Source: Megasphaera lornae (GTDB taxonomy: Bacteria > Bacillota > Negativicutes > Veillonellales > Megasphaeraceae). Taken from it: a stretch of 64,000 nucleotides of DNA. The notes under the pieces were generated by a model. That model was not told the DNA's origin. It was given only the letters and a program-made list of their open reading frames with translations, and searched no databases. Shown here piece by piece: positions 9,082-18,330 of this stretch; within the stretch, counting starts at the first letter, position 1; every line of letters begins with the position of its first letter. A program made the position numbers and the translations under genes. Location of the stretch: contig NZ_AFIJ01000038.1 of the NCBI RefSeq assembly GCF_000214495.1, forward strand, positions 32,056-96,055. The letters are read 5' to 3'.

Positions 9082-9762
9082 ATGAAATGTCTGGTATTAC
9101 TCAGTGGCGGAATTGATTCCACTACTTGTTTAGCATTAGGTGTAAAAAAATACGGTCCTTCCGAACTATTGGCCGTTACCGCTTATTACGGTCAAAAACA
9201 TGCGAAAGAACTCCAAGCCGCCCGCAACGTAGCCGCCTATTACGGGGTCGCGCATCGTGAAATCGATGTGTCGCAGGCGTTTACCCTTAGTGATTGCCCG
9301 CTCTTAGCCGGCAGAAAAGGCGCCATTGCCCATACCTCCTATAGTGACCAATTGGCGGCCAAAGGCGGCGCCGGCACCTTGGATACGTATGTACCCTTTC
9401 GCAACGGACTGTTTCTCTCCTTTGCGGCCGCCTTGGCCGTCAGTGTCCATGCGTCCTGCATCTACTATGGCGCCCATGCGGACGATGCCGCCGGCCGAGC
9501 CTATCCGGATTGTACCCCGGAATTTGAACAAGCCATGGCTACCGCCATTTATGAAGGATCCGGAAAAACATGCCGCTTGGAAGCCCCTCTATTGCAGTGG
9601 AACAAAGCGCAAGTAGTCCGCCAAGGCTTACAATTACAAGCTCCCTATCATCTGACCTGGAGCTGCTATGAAGGTCGGGAAAAACCTTGCGGACTGTGCG
9701 GAACCTGCCGCGATCGGGCGGCCGCCTTTGCGGCCAACGGAGTCCCCGATCCGGCATTATAA
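9082..9762 (+). CDS. queC: 7-cyano-7-deazaguanine synthase QueC
   Basis: 226-residue enzyme that converts 7-carboxy-7-deazaguanine to preQ0 using ATP and ammonia, a step in queuosine synthesis. The PP-loop 'LLSGGIDSTT' is at residues 6-15. The C-terminal Zn-binding set is visible as 'CYEGREKPCGLCGTC' near residues 195-209. 'YYGAHADDAAGRAYPDC' near 130 is the usual nucleotide-site loop. AAAGGAGA precedes ATG 9082. No queD, queE or queF is seen nearby, so this is an isolated copy of the pathway gene. Confidence 0.95.
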   Translation: MKCLVLLSGGIDSTTCLALGVKKYGPSELLAVTAYYGQKHAKELQAARNVAAYYGVAHREIDVSQAFTLSDCPLLAGRKGAIAHTSYSDQLAAKGGAGTLDTYVPFRNGLFLSFAAALAVSVHASCIYYGAHADDAAGRAYPDCTPEFEQAMATAIYEGSGKTCRLEAPLLQWNKAQVVRQGLQLQAPYHLTWSCYEGREKPCGLCGTCRDRAAAFAANGVPDPAL

Positions 9763-9765
9763 TAC

Positions 9766-9800
9766 AAAGGCGCTGTTTTATACCGAAACAGCGCCTTTAT
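9766..9800 (+). terminator. Probable terminator after queC
   Basis: 13-bp stem AAAGGCGCTGTTT / GAAACAGCGCCTTT around a short loop, three bases after the stop codon; the downstream T-run is short. Confidence 0.75.
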
Positions 9801-9930
9801 ATCGCCTGTCTTGCAATAACCGGATGAATACGGTACACTAAACGTAAACGTCATGACCGGGGAAACAAACGTTGCACCGGCCTGTAAGAATACTATAAAT
9901 TCACGTTCTCTCGGCAAAGGAGATGTTGTT

Positions 9931-11676
9931 ATGCTGAAAAAAACCAAAATTGTTTGCACCTTGGGTCCCGGTTCCGAATCTCCCGCAATCATTGAAAAAA
10001 TGATACTTGCCGGCATGAATGTGGCCCGTTTCAACTTCTCGCACGGGTCTCATACGGAACATCAAAAACGCATAGAAACCGTCCGGGCCGTAGCGCAGAA
10101 ATTGGGCATACCGGTTGCCCTTATGCTCGATACGAAAGGGCCGGAAATCCGTTTGGGACATTTTCAAAACGGCACCGTTACCCTCACCGCCGGCAAGCGG
10201 TTTACCCTTACTTCGCGGGAAATCATGGGAAATGAAACCATCGCCTCGGTCAATTATAAAGAATTGCCGGCCGATGTACATGTAGGAGACCACATTCTGT
10301 TATCCGACGGTTTGGTAAATTTGGAAATTGTCGCCATAGAAAATACAGAAATTCATACTAAAATTCTTAACAGCGGGATCATGAGCGATCGCAAACGCGT
10401 AGCCGTACCGGGCACGGCCATTAATTTACCGGCCGTTTCTCCTGCCGATAAAGAAGATATCGAATTCGGGATTTCTATGAACATGGATCTCATTGCCGCT
10501 TCCTTTATGCAACGCAGTAACGATGTCGTAACCATTCGCAAAATTTTGGAAACCGCAGGCAGTTCTATGAAAATTATCTCTAAAATAGAATGTCGGGCGG
10601 CCGTGCAAAATATTGATGAAATTATAAAAATGAGCGACGGCATTATGGTCGCGCGCGGAGATTTAGGCGTAGAAGTGCCGGCGGAAGAAGTCCCGACCCT
10701 GCAAAAAACGCTGATCCGAAAATGCCGTGCTGCCGGCAAACCGGTAATTACGGCCACGCAAATGCTGGAATCCATGTGCACCAATCCTCGTCCTACACGG
10801 GCGGAAACCGGCGATGTCGCCAATGCCATCTTGGACGGAACGGACGCCGTAATGCTCAGCGGCGAAACCGCCAACGGGCAGTATCCGGTGGAAGCGGTTA
10901 CCACCATGGCGCGCGTGGCCATGTATACCGAAAATCACAGTTCTTTCCGGCCGCTCTCCATCGACTATACGGCAACTACAACGACCGAATCCATCGGAAA
11001 AGCCGTCGTAAAAATCGCCACCGATTTGCATGCGGCCGCTATTATCGCCTCTACCGAACACGGCAGTACGGCGCAAATGATTTCCAAATTCCGCCCGCAT
11101 GCGCCCATCATCGCCGTATCCCCCCATACGGATATTATTCGCCGCCTCCAATTGAATTGGGGGGTGCAGGCGATTCAGGGCGACAATGCCAAAGATTCGG
11201 ATGAAGTCGTCGCTAACGCCATTGCCGCCGCGTTAAAACAAGGACTCATTCAAACCGGCGACTTAGTTGTGTTGACCGCCGGAGTGCCCGTCGGCCAATC
11301 CGGATCCACCAATATGATCCGTGTGCAAGTAGTGGGAGATGTATTGCTGCGCGGAATGGGCATCGGCAAAAAATCCGCCGTCGGCAAAGTATGCGTAGCC
11401 ACCGACATAACCGCCTTGAAAAAACATTTTCACGACGGGTGCATCCTGGTGCTGCGCACGGCGGAACCGGATTTTATTCCCTACTTGAAAAAAGCCCGTG
11501 CCATTGTTGCAGAAGAAGGCGGCTTGACCAGCGAAGCCGCGATTCTCGCCATTACCCTCGGCATTCCCATTGTGGTGGGCGCGAAAAATGCCTCGTCCAT
11601 CTTAAAAAACAATGATACGGTCACTGTAGACAGCAGTCGCGACACCGTCTTCCGCGGTGCCGCCAACGCCCGGTAA
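9931..11676 (+). CDS. pyk: Pyruvate kinase with C-terminal PEP-utiliser domain
   Basis: 581-residue glycolytic enzyme transferring phosphate from phosphoenolpyruvate to ADP. The barrel core shows 'MNVARFNFSHG' near residue 29, 'LDTKGPEIR' near 68, 'KIECRAAVQNIDEI' near 219 and the signature 'MVARGDLGVEVP' near 243. After the usual alpha/beta C-terminal domain there is an added module, about residues 480-575, containing 'EEGGLTSEAAILAITLGIPIVVG', which is the mobile PEP-utiliser domain found on Bacillus-type pyruvate kinases (about 585 residues). ATG 9931 follows AAAGGAGA; an upstream in-frame start at 9853 lacks a ribosome site and would add 26 unrelated residues. It ends at a bidirectional terminator. 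Confidence 0.95.
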   Translation: MLKKTKIVCTLGPGSESPAIIEKMILAGMNVARFNFSHGSHTEHQKRIETVRAVAQKLGIPVALMLDTKGPEIRLGHFQNGTVTLTAGKRFTLTSREIMGNETIASVNYKELPADVHVGDHILLSDGLVNLEIVAIENTEIHTKILNSGIMSDRKRVAVPGTAINLPAVSPADKEDIEFGISMNMDLIAASFMQRSNDVVTIRKILETAGSSMKIISKIECRAAVQNIDEIIKMSDGIMVARGDLGVEVPAEEVPTLQKTLIRKCRAAGKPVITATQMLESMCTNPRPTRAETGDVANAILDGTDAVMLSGETANGQYPVEAVTTMARVAMYTENHSSFRPLSIDYTATTTTESIGKAVVKIATDLHAAAIIASTEHGSTAQMISKFRPHAPIIAVSPHTDIIRRLQLNWGVQAIQGDNAKDSDEVVANAIAAALKQGLIQTGDLVVLTAGVPVGQSGSTNMIRVQVVGDVLLRGMGIGKKSAVGKVCVATDITALKKHFHDGCILVLRTAEPDFIPYLKKARAIVAEEGGLTSEAAILAITLGIPIVVGAKNASSILKNNDTVTVDSSRDTVFRGAANAR

Positions 11677-11686
11677 CCACCCAAGA

Positions 11687-11722
11687 AAAAAACAGGCACC
11701 TGTACAGGTGCCTGTTTTTTTT
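11687..11722. terminator. Bidirectional terminator between pyk and the EF-G-like gene
   Basis: Perfect 16-bp stem (11687-11702 with 11705-11720) with A-run and T-run on its two sides, placed between convergent genes. Confidence 0.92.
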
Positions 11723-11734
11723 ACTGTAAACCGC

Positions 11735-13804
11735 TTAATTTTTTTCCGCTCTTGCAGCAATAATTTGTTCCGTTATCTTTTTGGGAACTTCTTCATAATC
11801 CCAAAATTCCAAATGAAACGTTCCTTTTCCCTGCGTCATGGATCGCAAAGCCGTCACATAGCCCGCCATTTCCGCCAACGGCACCTGCGCTTTAACGACA
11901 ATAATCCCTTTCCGATTGCGATGCGGTTCCATTCCCAAAATACGGCCGCGCCGACTGCTGAAATCGCCCATCACATCGCCCATAAACTCTTCCGGAATAA
12001 CCACATGAACCGTATAAATCGGTTCCAACAATACCGGTTCCGCTTCCGGAATCCCTTTTTTAAGCGCCAAAGCCGCCGCCGTCTTAAACGCCATTTCCGA
12101 AGAATCCACCGTATGATACGAACCGTCTTTTAACGTAACCTTCACATGAATCATGGGGAACCCGGCCAACAAGCCCTTATGTAACGTTTCTTCCACGCCT
12201 TTTGCCACGGCCGGAATATATTGTCGCGGCACGGCACCCCCGAATATGGCGTCCGCAAATTCCACCTCTTCTCCGGTCGCCGACGGTTCCATCGTCAACA
12301 CGACATGCCCGTACTGGCCGTGTCCGCCGCTTTGCTTCTTATGCTTTCCTTCCGCCGTCGCCGTGCCTTTAATCGTTTCCCGATACGGAATATACAACGC
12401 TTCCTGTGCCGCCTGTACGCCATACTTTCGCTCCATTTTAGTCATAATATGTTCTAAATGAATATCGCCCATACAACGTACTACAATTTGTTTTCCTTCC
12501 ACACTCTTTTCCACACGGCAGGTCGGATCTTCTTCCCCGATACGAACCAACGCATTCACTAATTTTTCTTCTTCCCCTTTTTTAACAGCCTTCAGAGCTA
12601 CACTGTGCAGCGGCTGCGGAAACCGCACCGGTTCGAAATAAACGGGGAACTCCGGTGCCGCCAACGTATCGCCCGTCTTCGTCCGGTCCAACTTCGGAAG
12701 CACTACAATATCACCGGCCGGCGCACGCCCTATCGGCTTGGCTTCTTTCCCGATTAACGTTAATATTTTTCCTAATTTTTCTTCACATTTACGCGTAACA
12801 TTATACACCCGGTCGCCCTCTTGCAAACTTCCCGAATAAATACGGACATAACTCATTTTTCCCGCAAACGGATCGACAGTGGTCTTAAAAACAAATCCGG
12901 AAAAAGCCTTATGCGAATGTACCAACACGGCTTCGCCGTTTTCCGCATCTTCTCCGGTCATGACTTTCTGCGCCCCTGTCGGCATATACGTAATAATACG
13001 CCGCAACAATTCTTGTGTCCCTATATGGTACCGCGCACTGCCGCACATAACGGGGCAAACCCGCCCCGTCAACATCCCCTGTCGTAAGCCGTGCCGCAAT
13101 TCGTCCAGCGTCAATTCTTCGCCTTCCAAATATTTTTCCAGCAACGCATCGTCGCCTTCCGCCGCCGCTTCCATGCACATTTCCCGCACTTGTCGCGCCT
13201 TCGCCATATATTCGGGCGGCACTTTAATTTCTTCGCAAACGCCTTCTTTCCATTCCCACGCGATCAATTTGCACACATCAATAATCCCGCGAAAATCCTT
13301 TCCTTCTCCCAACGGAATCTGCAACGGCATAATAGATTTTCCGAACACAGCACGCATTTTTTCCAAACACGCAAAAAAATCCGCCTGCTCGCCGTCCATT
13401 TTATTGACATACACCATGCGCGGTAATTGTAACTCCACCCCATAATCCCACGCCCGTTCCGTATCCATTTCCACGCCCGCTTCAGCGGAAACCACCAATA
13501 AAATCCCGTCTGCCGCCCGCAATGCCGCTCTCACTTCGCCGCAAAACTCGGAATAGCCCGGCGTATCCAAAAAATTTATTTTATATCCTTCCCATTGGCA
13601 GGGCGCAATCCCCAATTGAATCGTAACATTGCGCTTAATTTCTTCCGGCTCATAATCCATAATATGCTTATTATCTTTGCCGACACCTACCGCCGCCACT
13701 TCCCCGCACGTCAGAAGTAACGATTCGACGACCGCCGTTTTTCCCGCGCCGTCATGAGAAAGCACTGCTACATTACGAATTTGCTCACTAGTATACTCTT
13801 TCAT
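11735..13804 (-). CDS. Elongation factor G paralogue (EF-G-2-like GTPase)
   Basis: 689-residue translational GTPase with the full EF-G domain order. The P-loop reads SHDGAGKT (16-23) where canonical EF-G has AHIDAGKT. The G3 motif is DTPGY (80-84), so the catalytic histidine of DTPGH is a tyrosine. G4 is NKMD (134-137). Later domains include 'GGHGQYGHVVLTMEP' and a C-terminal 'GRILGMEPHRNRKGIIVVKAQVP' fold (cited in part). The tyrosine and the diverged P-loop are shared with the EF-G-2 type described from Thermus thermophilus, as far as I recall. ATG 13804 is set by GGGAGG eight bases upstream; a second ATG at 13810 is too close. No ribosomal protein genes are adjacent, so it is probably not the main EF-G. 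Confidence 0.88.
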   Translation of the reverse strand: MKEYTSEQIRNVAVLSHDGAGKTAVVESLLLTCGEVAAVGVGKDNKHIMDYEPEEIKRNVTIQLGIAPCQWEGYKINFLDTPGYSEFCGEVRAALRAADGILLVVSAEAGVEMDTERAWDYGVELQLPRMVYVNKMDGEQADFFACLEKMRAVFGKSIMPLQIPLGEGKDFRGIIDVCKLIAWEWKEGVCEEIKVPPEYMAKARQVREMCMEAAAEGDDALLEKYLEGEELTLDELRHGLRQGMLTGRVCPVMCGSARYHIGTQELLRRIITYMPTGAQKVMTGEDAENGEAVLVHSHKAFSGFVFKTTVDPFAGKMSYVRIYSGSLQEGDRVYNVTRKCEEKLGKILTLIGKEAKPIGRAPAGDIVVLPKLDRTKTGDTLAAPEFPVYFEPVRFPQPLHSVALKAVKKGEEEKLVNALVRIGEEDPTCRVEKSVEGKQIVVRCMGDIHLEHIMTKMERKYGVQAAQEALYIPYRETIKGTATAEGKHKKQSGGHGQYGHVVLTMEPSATGEEVEFADAIFGGAVPRQYIPAVAKGVEETLHKGLLAGFPMIHVKVTLKDGSYHTVDSSEMAFKTAAALALKKGIPEAEPVLLEPIYTVHVVIPEEFMGDVMGDFSSRRGRILGMEPHRNRKGIIVVKAQVPLAEMAGYVTALRSMTQGKGTFHLEFWDYEEVPKKITEQIIAARAEKN

Positions 13805-14173
13805 TACCATCGCCTCCCGGAACCTAAGTTTACTTACTATATTCTGTACCCTGATTCGGTTTTCCTTTTTTTCCCGCCCTATATTTTCCCGCGCCCCCCT
13901 GCCGCAGCTTGCCGAGTACCGCCATACGCCATTTTTCAAGTATACGGAAATAGCAAAAAACCATCTCCGCCCTGCAAAAATTGCATATATTCCGCCTTTT
14001 TCCGGCCATGCCCATAAAACGCTCTTTCCTTAAAAAGTACCGAAAAAAAGATTTTACTCCCTATACTGCGGTGCAACCGGTTCTTTTTATCGTTTATATA
14101 TACCAAATATGATATGATAAAGGGTAGTGAAAAACGAAACAATACGGCACTTCATAGTGGAGGATAAAACGTC
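13805..14173. other. Divergent intergenic region before the type III R-M genes
   Basis: About 370 bp between the divergent EF-G-like and mod genes. Short open frames lack ribosome sites. A TATGAT-like -10 near 14107-14112 precedes mod, with no clear -35. No att site, tRNA or repeat that would mark an island boundary was found. Confidence 0.4.
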
Positions 14174-15793
14174 ATGGCAAATTTATCGCAACAAAAGCGC
14201 GAGCGTATGCTGGCATTACTACAAAAAATCAAAGAAGAACATACCGATGACGATGACATGCTCGTTGCCTTAGGTGAAATTGAAAACGAGCTCAACTCGA
14301 AAAAATATGGTCTTGTGTGGGAAAAACACGAAGAACAAGTTGACCGTATGATGCAAGACAATATACCTGTGTTCACGGAAGTAAAAGAGCGTGAAATTAA
14401 AGCAATTGATGAAAACGCCTATAACTTTCTCTTGGAAGGTGATAATCTACATAGTTTGAAGTTGCTTGAGAAAACGCATGCCGGAAAGATTGATGTGATT
14501 TATATCGATCCGCCGTATAATCGTGGAAAAAATGATTTTAGATATAACGATGACTATATAGTAAAAGAAGATGGATATAAGCATTCAAAATGGTTGTCAT
14601 TCATGGAAGAAAGATTGATTGTAGCAAAGGAATTGCTAAGTGATAAGGGGTTAATTTTTATATCTATTGATGATAACGAAATTGCACAGCTAAGACTTCT
14701 TATGGATGAAATATTTGGAGAAAGTAACTTCATAAATTCTTTTATTTGGAAAAGAAACTCAAGTGTAAAAACTGAAAAGGATAAGTTTACAATAAATACA
14801 GAATATGTGTTGCTATATGCTAAAAGTTTACAATTTGAATTAAATCCTGCGTATAAACCTTTATCTGATTCCACAAGAAAAATGTATAGTAAGAACGATA
14901 ATGATGGGAGAGGGTTTTATCGTTTATATCCATTGCAAAAACCAAAGGATCCAGGTCCAGAAACAACTTATGATTATGTTGATAATAATGGAAAGATATG
15001 GAAATGTCCCAAGAACGGATGGAGAATGAAGTATGAGAAATTAAAAGAATTAGAAAACGATGGTAGGCTAAGCTTAGAAAATAAATCTCTTAATGAGAAA
15101 GCATATTGGAACGAAAGAGAAAATGAGGGCAAAAAAATAGATACTCTTTGGAATGATTTGCCAGAAAATACGACAGGTAGTAGTGAATTAGAAAAGGTGA
15201 TGGAAGAAAAGAATACATTTAGCAATCCTAAGCCTATTAAATTAATTCAGAGATGTTTAGAGATTTCTAGTAAAAACGCTACCGTCCTCGACTTCTTCGC
15301 AGGCAGTGGTACTACTGCTCAAGCTGTTCTTGCACTTAACAAGGATGATGGCGGAAATCGTAAGTTTATTCTTTGCACCAATAACGAAAATAATATCTGT
15401 GAAGAAGTGACCTATGAGCGCATTAAGCGTGTGATTCATGGCTATGCAGATGTAGAAGGCATCCCTGCCAACCTCAAATACTTTAAGACGGACTTTATTG
15501 CTAAAGATGCAGACGATGTAAGCGAGGAACTCCTTTCTCACATCAAAGAGATGGTAGAGCTGGAAAATGGCATTACGCTGGATAACAAGCACTATCTCAT
15601 TGTTTTGAGTGATGAACAAGCGGACGAACTGGCTAAGAACTGGTCGAATTATAAGGACGTAAAGGCAATTTACGTTTCAAGGAATGTATTGTTTACCTCC
15701 GAGCAGGATGCTCTTTTTAGTAACACGGAGATTCACATTATTCCCGATTACTACTTCGAATATGAGCTGAAGGAGGTCGGTGAAACATGGTAA
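14174..15793 (+). CDS. mod: Type III restriction-modification system methyltransferase (Mod)
   Basis: 539-residue adenine-specific DNA methyltransferase of the beta class: the catalytic DPPYN (112-116) comes before the SAM-binding 'DFFAGSGTT' (about 372-380), with the target-recognition region between them. Mod gives the complex its DNA specificity and methylates one strand of an asymmetric site; it is also needed for restriction by Res. At 539 residues it is on the short side for Mod. GGAGG precedes ATG 14174. The stop overlaps the start of res by 7 bases (ATGGTAA), so the two are translationally coupled. The middle third (about 14520-15280) is visibly more AT-rich and uses different codons from the two ends, as expected for a swapped recognition domain. 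No simple repeat that could cause phase variation was seen. Confidence 0.93.
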   Translation: MANLSQQKRERMLALLQKIKEEHTDDDDMLVALGEIENELNSKKYGLVWEKHEEQVDRMMQDNIPVFTEVKEREIKAIDENAYNFLLEGDNLHSLKLLEKTHAGKIDVIYIDPPYNRGKNDFRYNDDYIVKEDGYKHSKWLSFMEERLIVAKELLSDKGLIFISIDDNEIAQLRLLMDEIFGESNFINSFIWKRNSSVKTEKDKFTINTEYVLLYAKSLQFELNPAYKPLSDSTRKMYSKNDNDGRGFYRLYPLQKPKDPGPETTYDYVDNNGKIWKCPKNGWRMKYEKLKELENDGRLSLENKSLNEKAYWNERENEGKKIDTLWNDLPENTTGSSELEKVMEEKNTFSNPKPIKLIQRCLEISSKNATVLDFFAGSGTTAQAVLALNKDDGGNRKFILCTNNENNICEEVTYERIKRVIHGYADVEGIPANLKYFKTDFIAKDADDVSEELLSHIKEMVELENGITLDNKHYLIVLSDEQADELAKNWSNYKDVKAIYVSRNVLFTSEQDALFSNTEIHIIPDYYFEYELKEVGETW

Positions 15794-18000
15794 ATCCGGG
15801 GCTTACCATCAATTTATTTGCATTTCAAGAAAAAGCCGTAATCCGTTTAATCGATGTAACGACTAAGTCGGATGCGAAAGAAACGGTCGTTATGAAAGCG
15901 CCTACCGGTTCAGGTAAAACCATTATTCTTATTGACTATGTTGATACATATTTAAGTAATGTTGATAAGAAAACTGCTTTTATTTGGCTATGCCCGGGAA
16001 AAGGAAACCTTGAGGAGCAAAGTCGTAAGAAAATGCAAAAACTTTCTCCCGGTAGAAAGACGCAGAATTTATTTGACGCGCTCTTAGGCGGATTTCCTGA
16101 AAGTTCAACGACTTTCATCAACTGGGAGCTGGTGACCAAGAAGGGTAACACGGCTATTCGTGATAGTGAACGTAAAAATCTCTTCGACCGTATAGCGGAA
16201 GCCCATCGTTCAGGCATAGCGTTTATTGTTATTATCGATGAGGAACACTCCAATAACACGGCAAAAGCCAGAACGATTATCGATGCCTTTGCTGCTAAAC
16301 ATACAATTCGCGTCAGTGCCACGGCTATTGAAAACAAACGTTATGAATTTTTTGAAATTGATGAATTGGATGTCATTAACGCCGGTCTTATTACCAAAGC
16401 ACTCTATGTGAATGAAGGCATCGAGGAACATCTCAACATTGATGATGACTATGATACCTTGCTTGATTTAGCAGATAGCAAGCGCAAAGCGATCGCCGGC
16501 AGGTATACATCAATTGGTAAAATTATACGACCGCTTGTGCTGATTCAGTTTCCCAACGGTAAGCCTGAAACGATTGAAGCAGTAGAAGCAAAGCTTGCGT
16601 CCATGGGTTACACGTATGAAAACGGGATGGTCAGCAAGTGGATGAGTGAAGATAAGAAAGACTTACCCGATGATTTAACTGAAAATGACGGTATTCCTGT
16701 GTTTCTTCTTATGAAGCAAGCCATATCCACCGGCTGGGATTGTCCGCGTGCAAAAATACTCGTAAAGCTTCGTGAAGGCATGAGCGAATCCTTTGAAATA
16801 CAAACTATCGGACGTATACGCCGTATGCCCGAAGCAAAACACTATGATGATGACTTGCTTGATTTTTGCTATGTTTATACTTTTGATGAGAAGTACAAGG
16901 CAGGACTACTCTCTTCCATGGATAAGGCCTACGAAACAAGACGTCTGTTTCTCAAGGATAAGTGCAAGACATTCACGTTAGAAAAACAAATTCGTGACCG
17001 TGATTTTAACGGTTTAGGTGAACGAGAAGTGTTGCAAAAGATTCACACTTTCCTTGTTGAAAAATACCAACTCACAACCGATAAGAAAGCAAACCTCACA
17101 CGCCTGGAAGCTGCCGGCTATATTTTCGGCGATGAAATACTCGGATCTGCCTTACATGGTAAGTTCATTAAAACATATTCCGTAGCTGAAGCTACTACCT
17201 ACTATGTAACTAGAAAACGTGTCAATACACATAAACACGGTATCGAACTTTTACACAGTGTGGATGCGATTAAAAGCACGATTGGTATATCAACTGCCAA
17301 AGTAAAAGTCATTCTGGAACGCTTATTCCGTAAAGGTGGCAATAATAAGCAAAAACTCATTACCCTTCCCACCGCCGACTTTTATGCTTTTGTCGTTAAC
17401 AACGCACATCTTTTGAAAGAAGAATTTAGAGCTGTTACCGCTAAAATGGCTGTACAGCAATCGCTGCTATTAGCCCCTAAAACAACTACTTTCAAAATAC
17501 CGGAGCAGGATTTTTTCAAATACGATCCGGGTGTAAAAAATGAAGCGGAATATCTTACCAATGCCTATCGGGAATATACATCCGGTTATGCCACAAGTTT
17601 AGTTCGGTCCACATCGGAAATGCTCTTTGAGAAGTATTGCGAAACACGAGATGATATTGAATGGGTCTACAAAAACGGCGATACGGGACAACAATACTTC
17701 TCCATCGTCTATGTTGACGGTCTGCAACATCAATGGCTGTTCTATGCCGACTATATTATCAAAAAGAAAAACGGTACTATCTGGATCATTGAAACCAAAG
17801 GCGGAGAAGCTCGCGGACAAGATAAAAATATAGATAGACAGATTGGAAATAAATTTAACGCTTTTAAACAGTACGCACAAGATAAGAAAATTAATTGGGG
17901 CTTTGTGCGCGATAAAGACGGATCGCTTTATATTAACAACACCGTATTTGCTGAAGATATGGCCGACGATTGCTGGGTACCGCTATCTGAAAAGTTTTAA
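15787..18000 (+). CDS. res: Type III restriction endonuclease subunit (Res)
   Basis: 737-residue SF2 helicase-nuclease. Helicase landmarks: motif I 'APTGSGKT' (38-45), motif II 'IIDEEHSN' near 150, motif III 'RVSATA' near 177 and motif VI 'QTIGRIRRMPE' near 338. The C-terminal nuclease is of the PD-(D/E)XK type: an Asp in 'YADYIIKKK' near 658 and 'IIETKGGEARGQDK' near 668. All key residues are present, so the enzyme looks active. It is shorter than the classical 900-970-residue Res proteins, with a compact region between helicase and nuclease. It starts inside the mod stop codon and no other gene intervenes. Confidence 0.92.
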   Translation: MVNPGLTINLFAFQEKAVIRLIDVTTKSDAKETVVMKAPTGSGKTIILIDYVDTYLSNVDKKTAFIWLCPGKGNLEEQSRKKMQKLSPGRKTQNLFDALLGGFPESSTTFINWELVTKKGNTAIRDSERKNLFDRIAEAHRSGIAFIVIIDEEHSNNTAKARTIIDAFAAKHTIRVSATAIENKRYEFFEIDELDVINAGLITKALYVNEGIEEHLNIDDDYDTLLDLADSKRKAIAGRYTSIGKIIRPLVLIQFPNGKPETIEAVEAKLASMGYTYENGMVSKWMSEDKKDLPDDLTENDGIPVFLLMKQAISTGWDCPRAKILVKLREGMSESFEIQTIGRIRRMPEAKHYDDDLLDFCYVYTFDEKYKAGLLSSMDKAYETRRLFLKDKCKTFTLEKQIRDRDFNGLGEREVLQKIHTFLVEKYQLTTDKKANLTRLEAAGYIFGDEILGSALHGKFIKTYSVAEATTYYVTRKRVNTHKHGIELLHSVDAIKSTIGISTAKVKVILERLFRKGGNNKQKLITLPTADFYAFVVNNAHLLKEEFRAVTAKMAVQQSLLLAPKTTTFKIPEQDFFKYDPGVKNEAEYLTNAYREYTSGYATSLVRSTSEMLFEKYCETRDDIEWVYKNGDTGQQYFSIVYVDGLQHQWLFYADYIIKKKNGTIWIIETKGGEARGQDKNIDRQIGNKFNAFKQYAQDKKINWGFVRDKDGSLYINNTVFAEDMADDCWVPLSEKF

Positions 18001-18330
18001 GTGCATAGTGAAAAACGGCAAGCTATCCATACGCTTGCCAAGCGTTTTATGGCGACCAAGAACTGAACTGTACGCGTTCTTATAGAAGCCCGTTTCACCA
18101 ACACGGGCTGCCGTCAAACGGCTCCGGTAATGACGACAACAAGCACCGCCTGCTTCGTGCCACATGCACGGGCAGGCGGTTTGTGTTCCCGCGTAAAGAC
18201 GCGTGGTCGGATTTCGTCCCCTCTCTTACAATGCCCACTTTTGCGCATCTTTCTTTTTTTAGGAAAGACGTCTATAATGAAATAACGAATACACTCGACA
18301 TACTGGGTCTATAGGTAAAGGAGGATTTTC
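18001..18330. other. Hairpin-rich intergenic region after the R-M operon
   Basis: 330 bp without a supported gene. It contains three hairpins: GGCAAGC...GCTTGCC near 18018-18041, AGCCCGT...ACGGGCT near 18087-18110, and the strongest at 18145-18180. The last pairs ACCGCCTGC with GCAGGCGGT and, inside, CGTGC with GCACG around a 5-base loop. None is followed by a good T-run. A TATAAT (18273-18278) close to the next gene is its likely -10 element. Confidence 0.5.

Noticed and set aside
14174-18000. Mobile-element or phage island around the type III R-M genes
   Set aside because: No integrase, transposase, tRNA or flanking direct repeat was seen, so transfer is suggested only by the composition of the mod centre.
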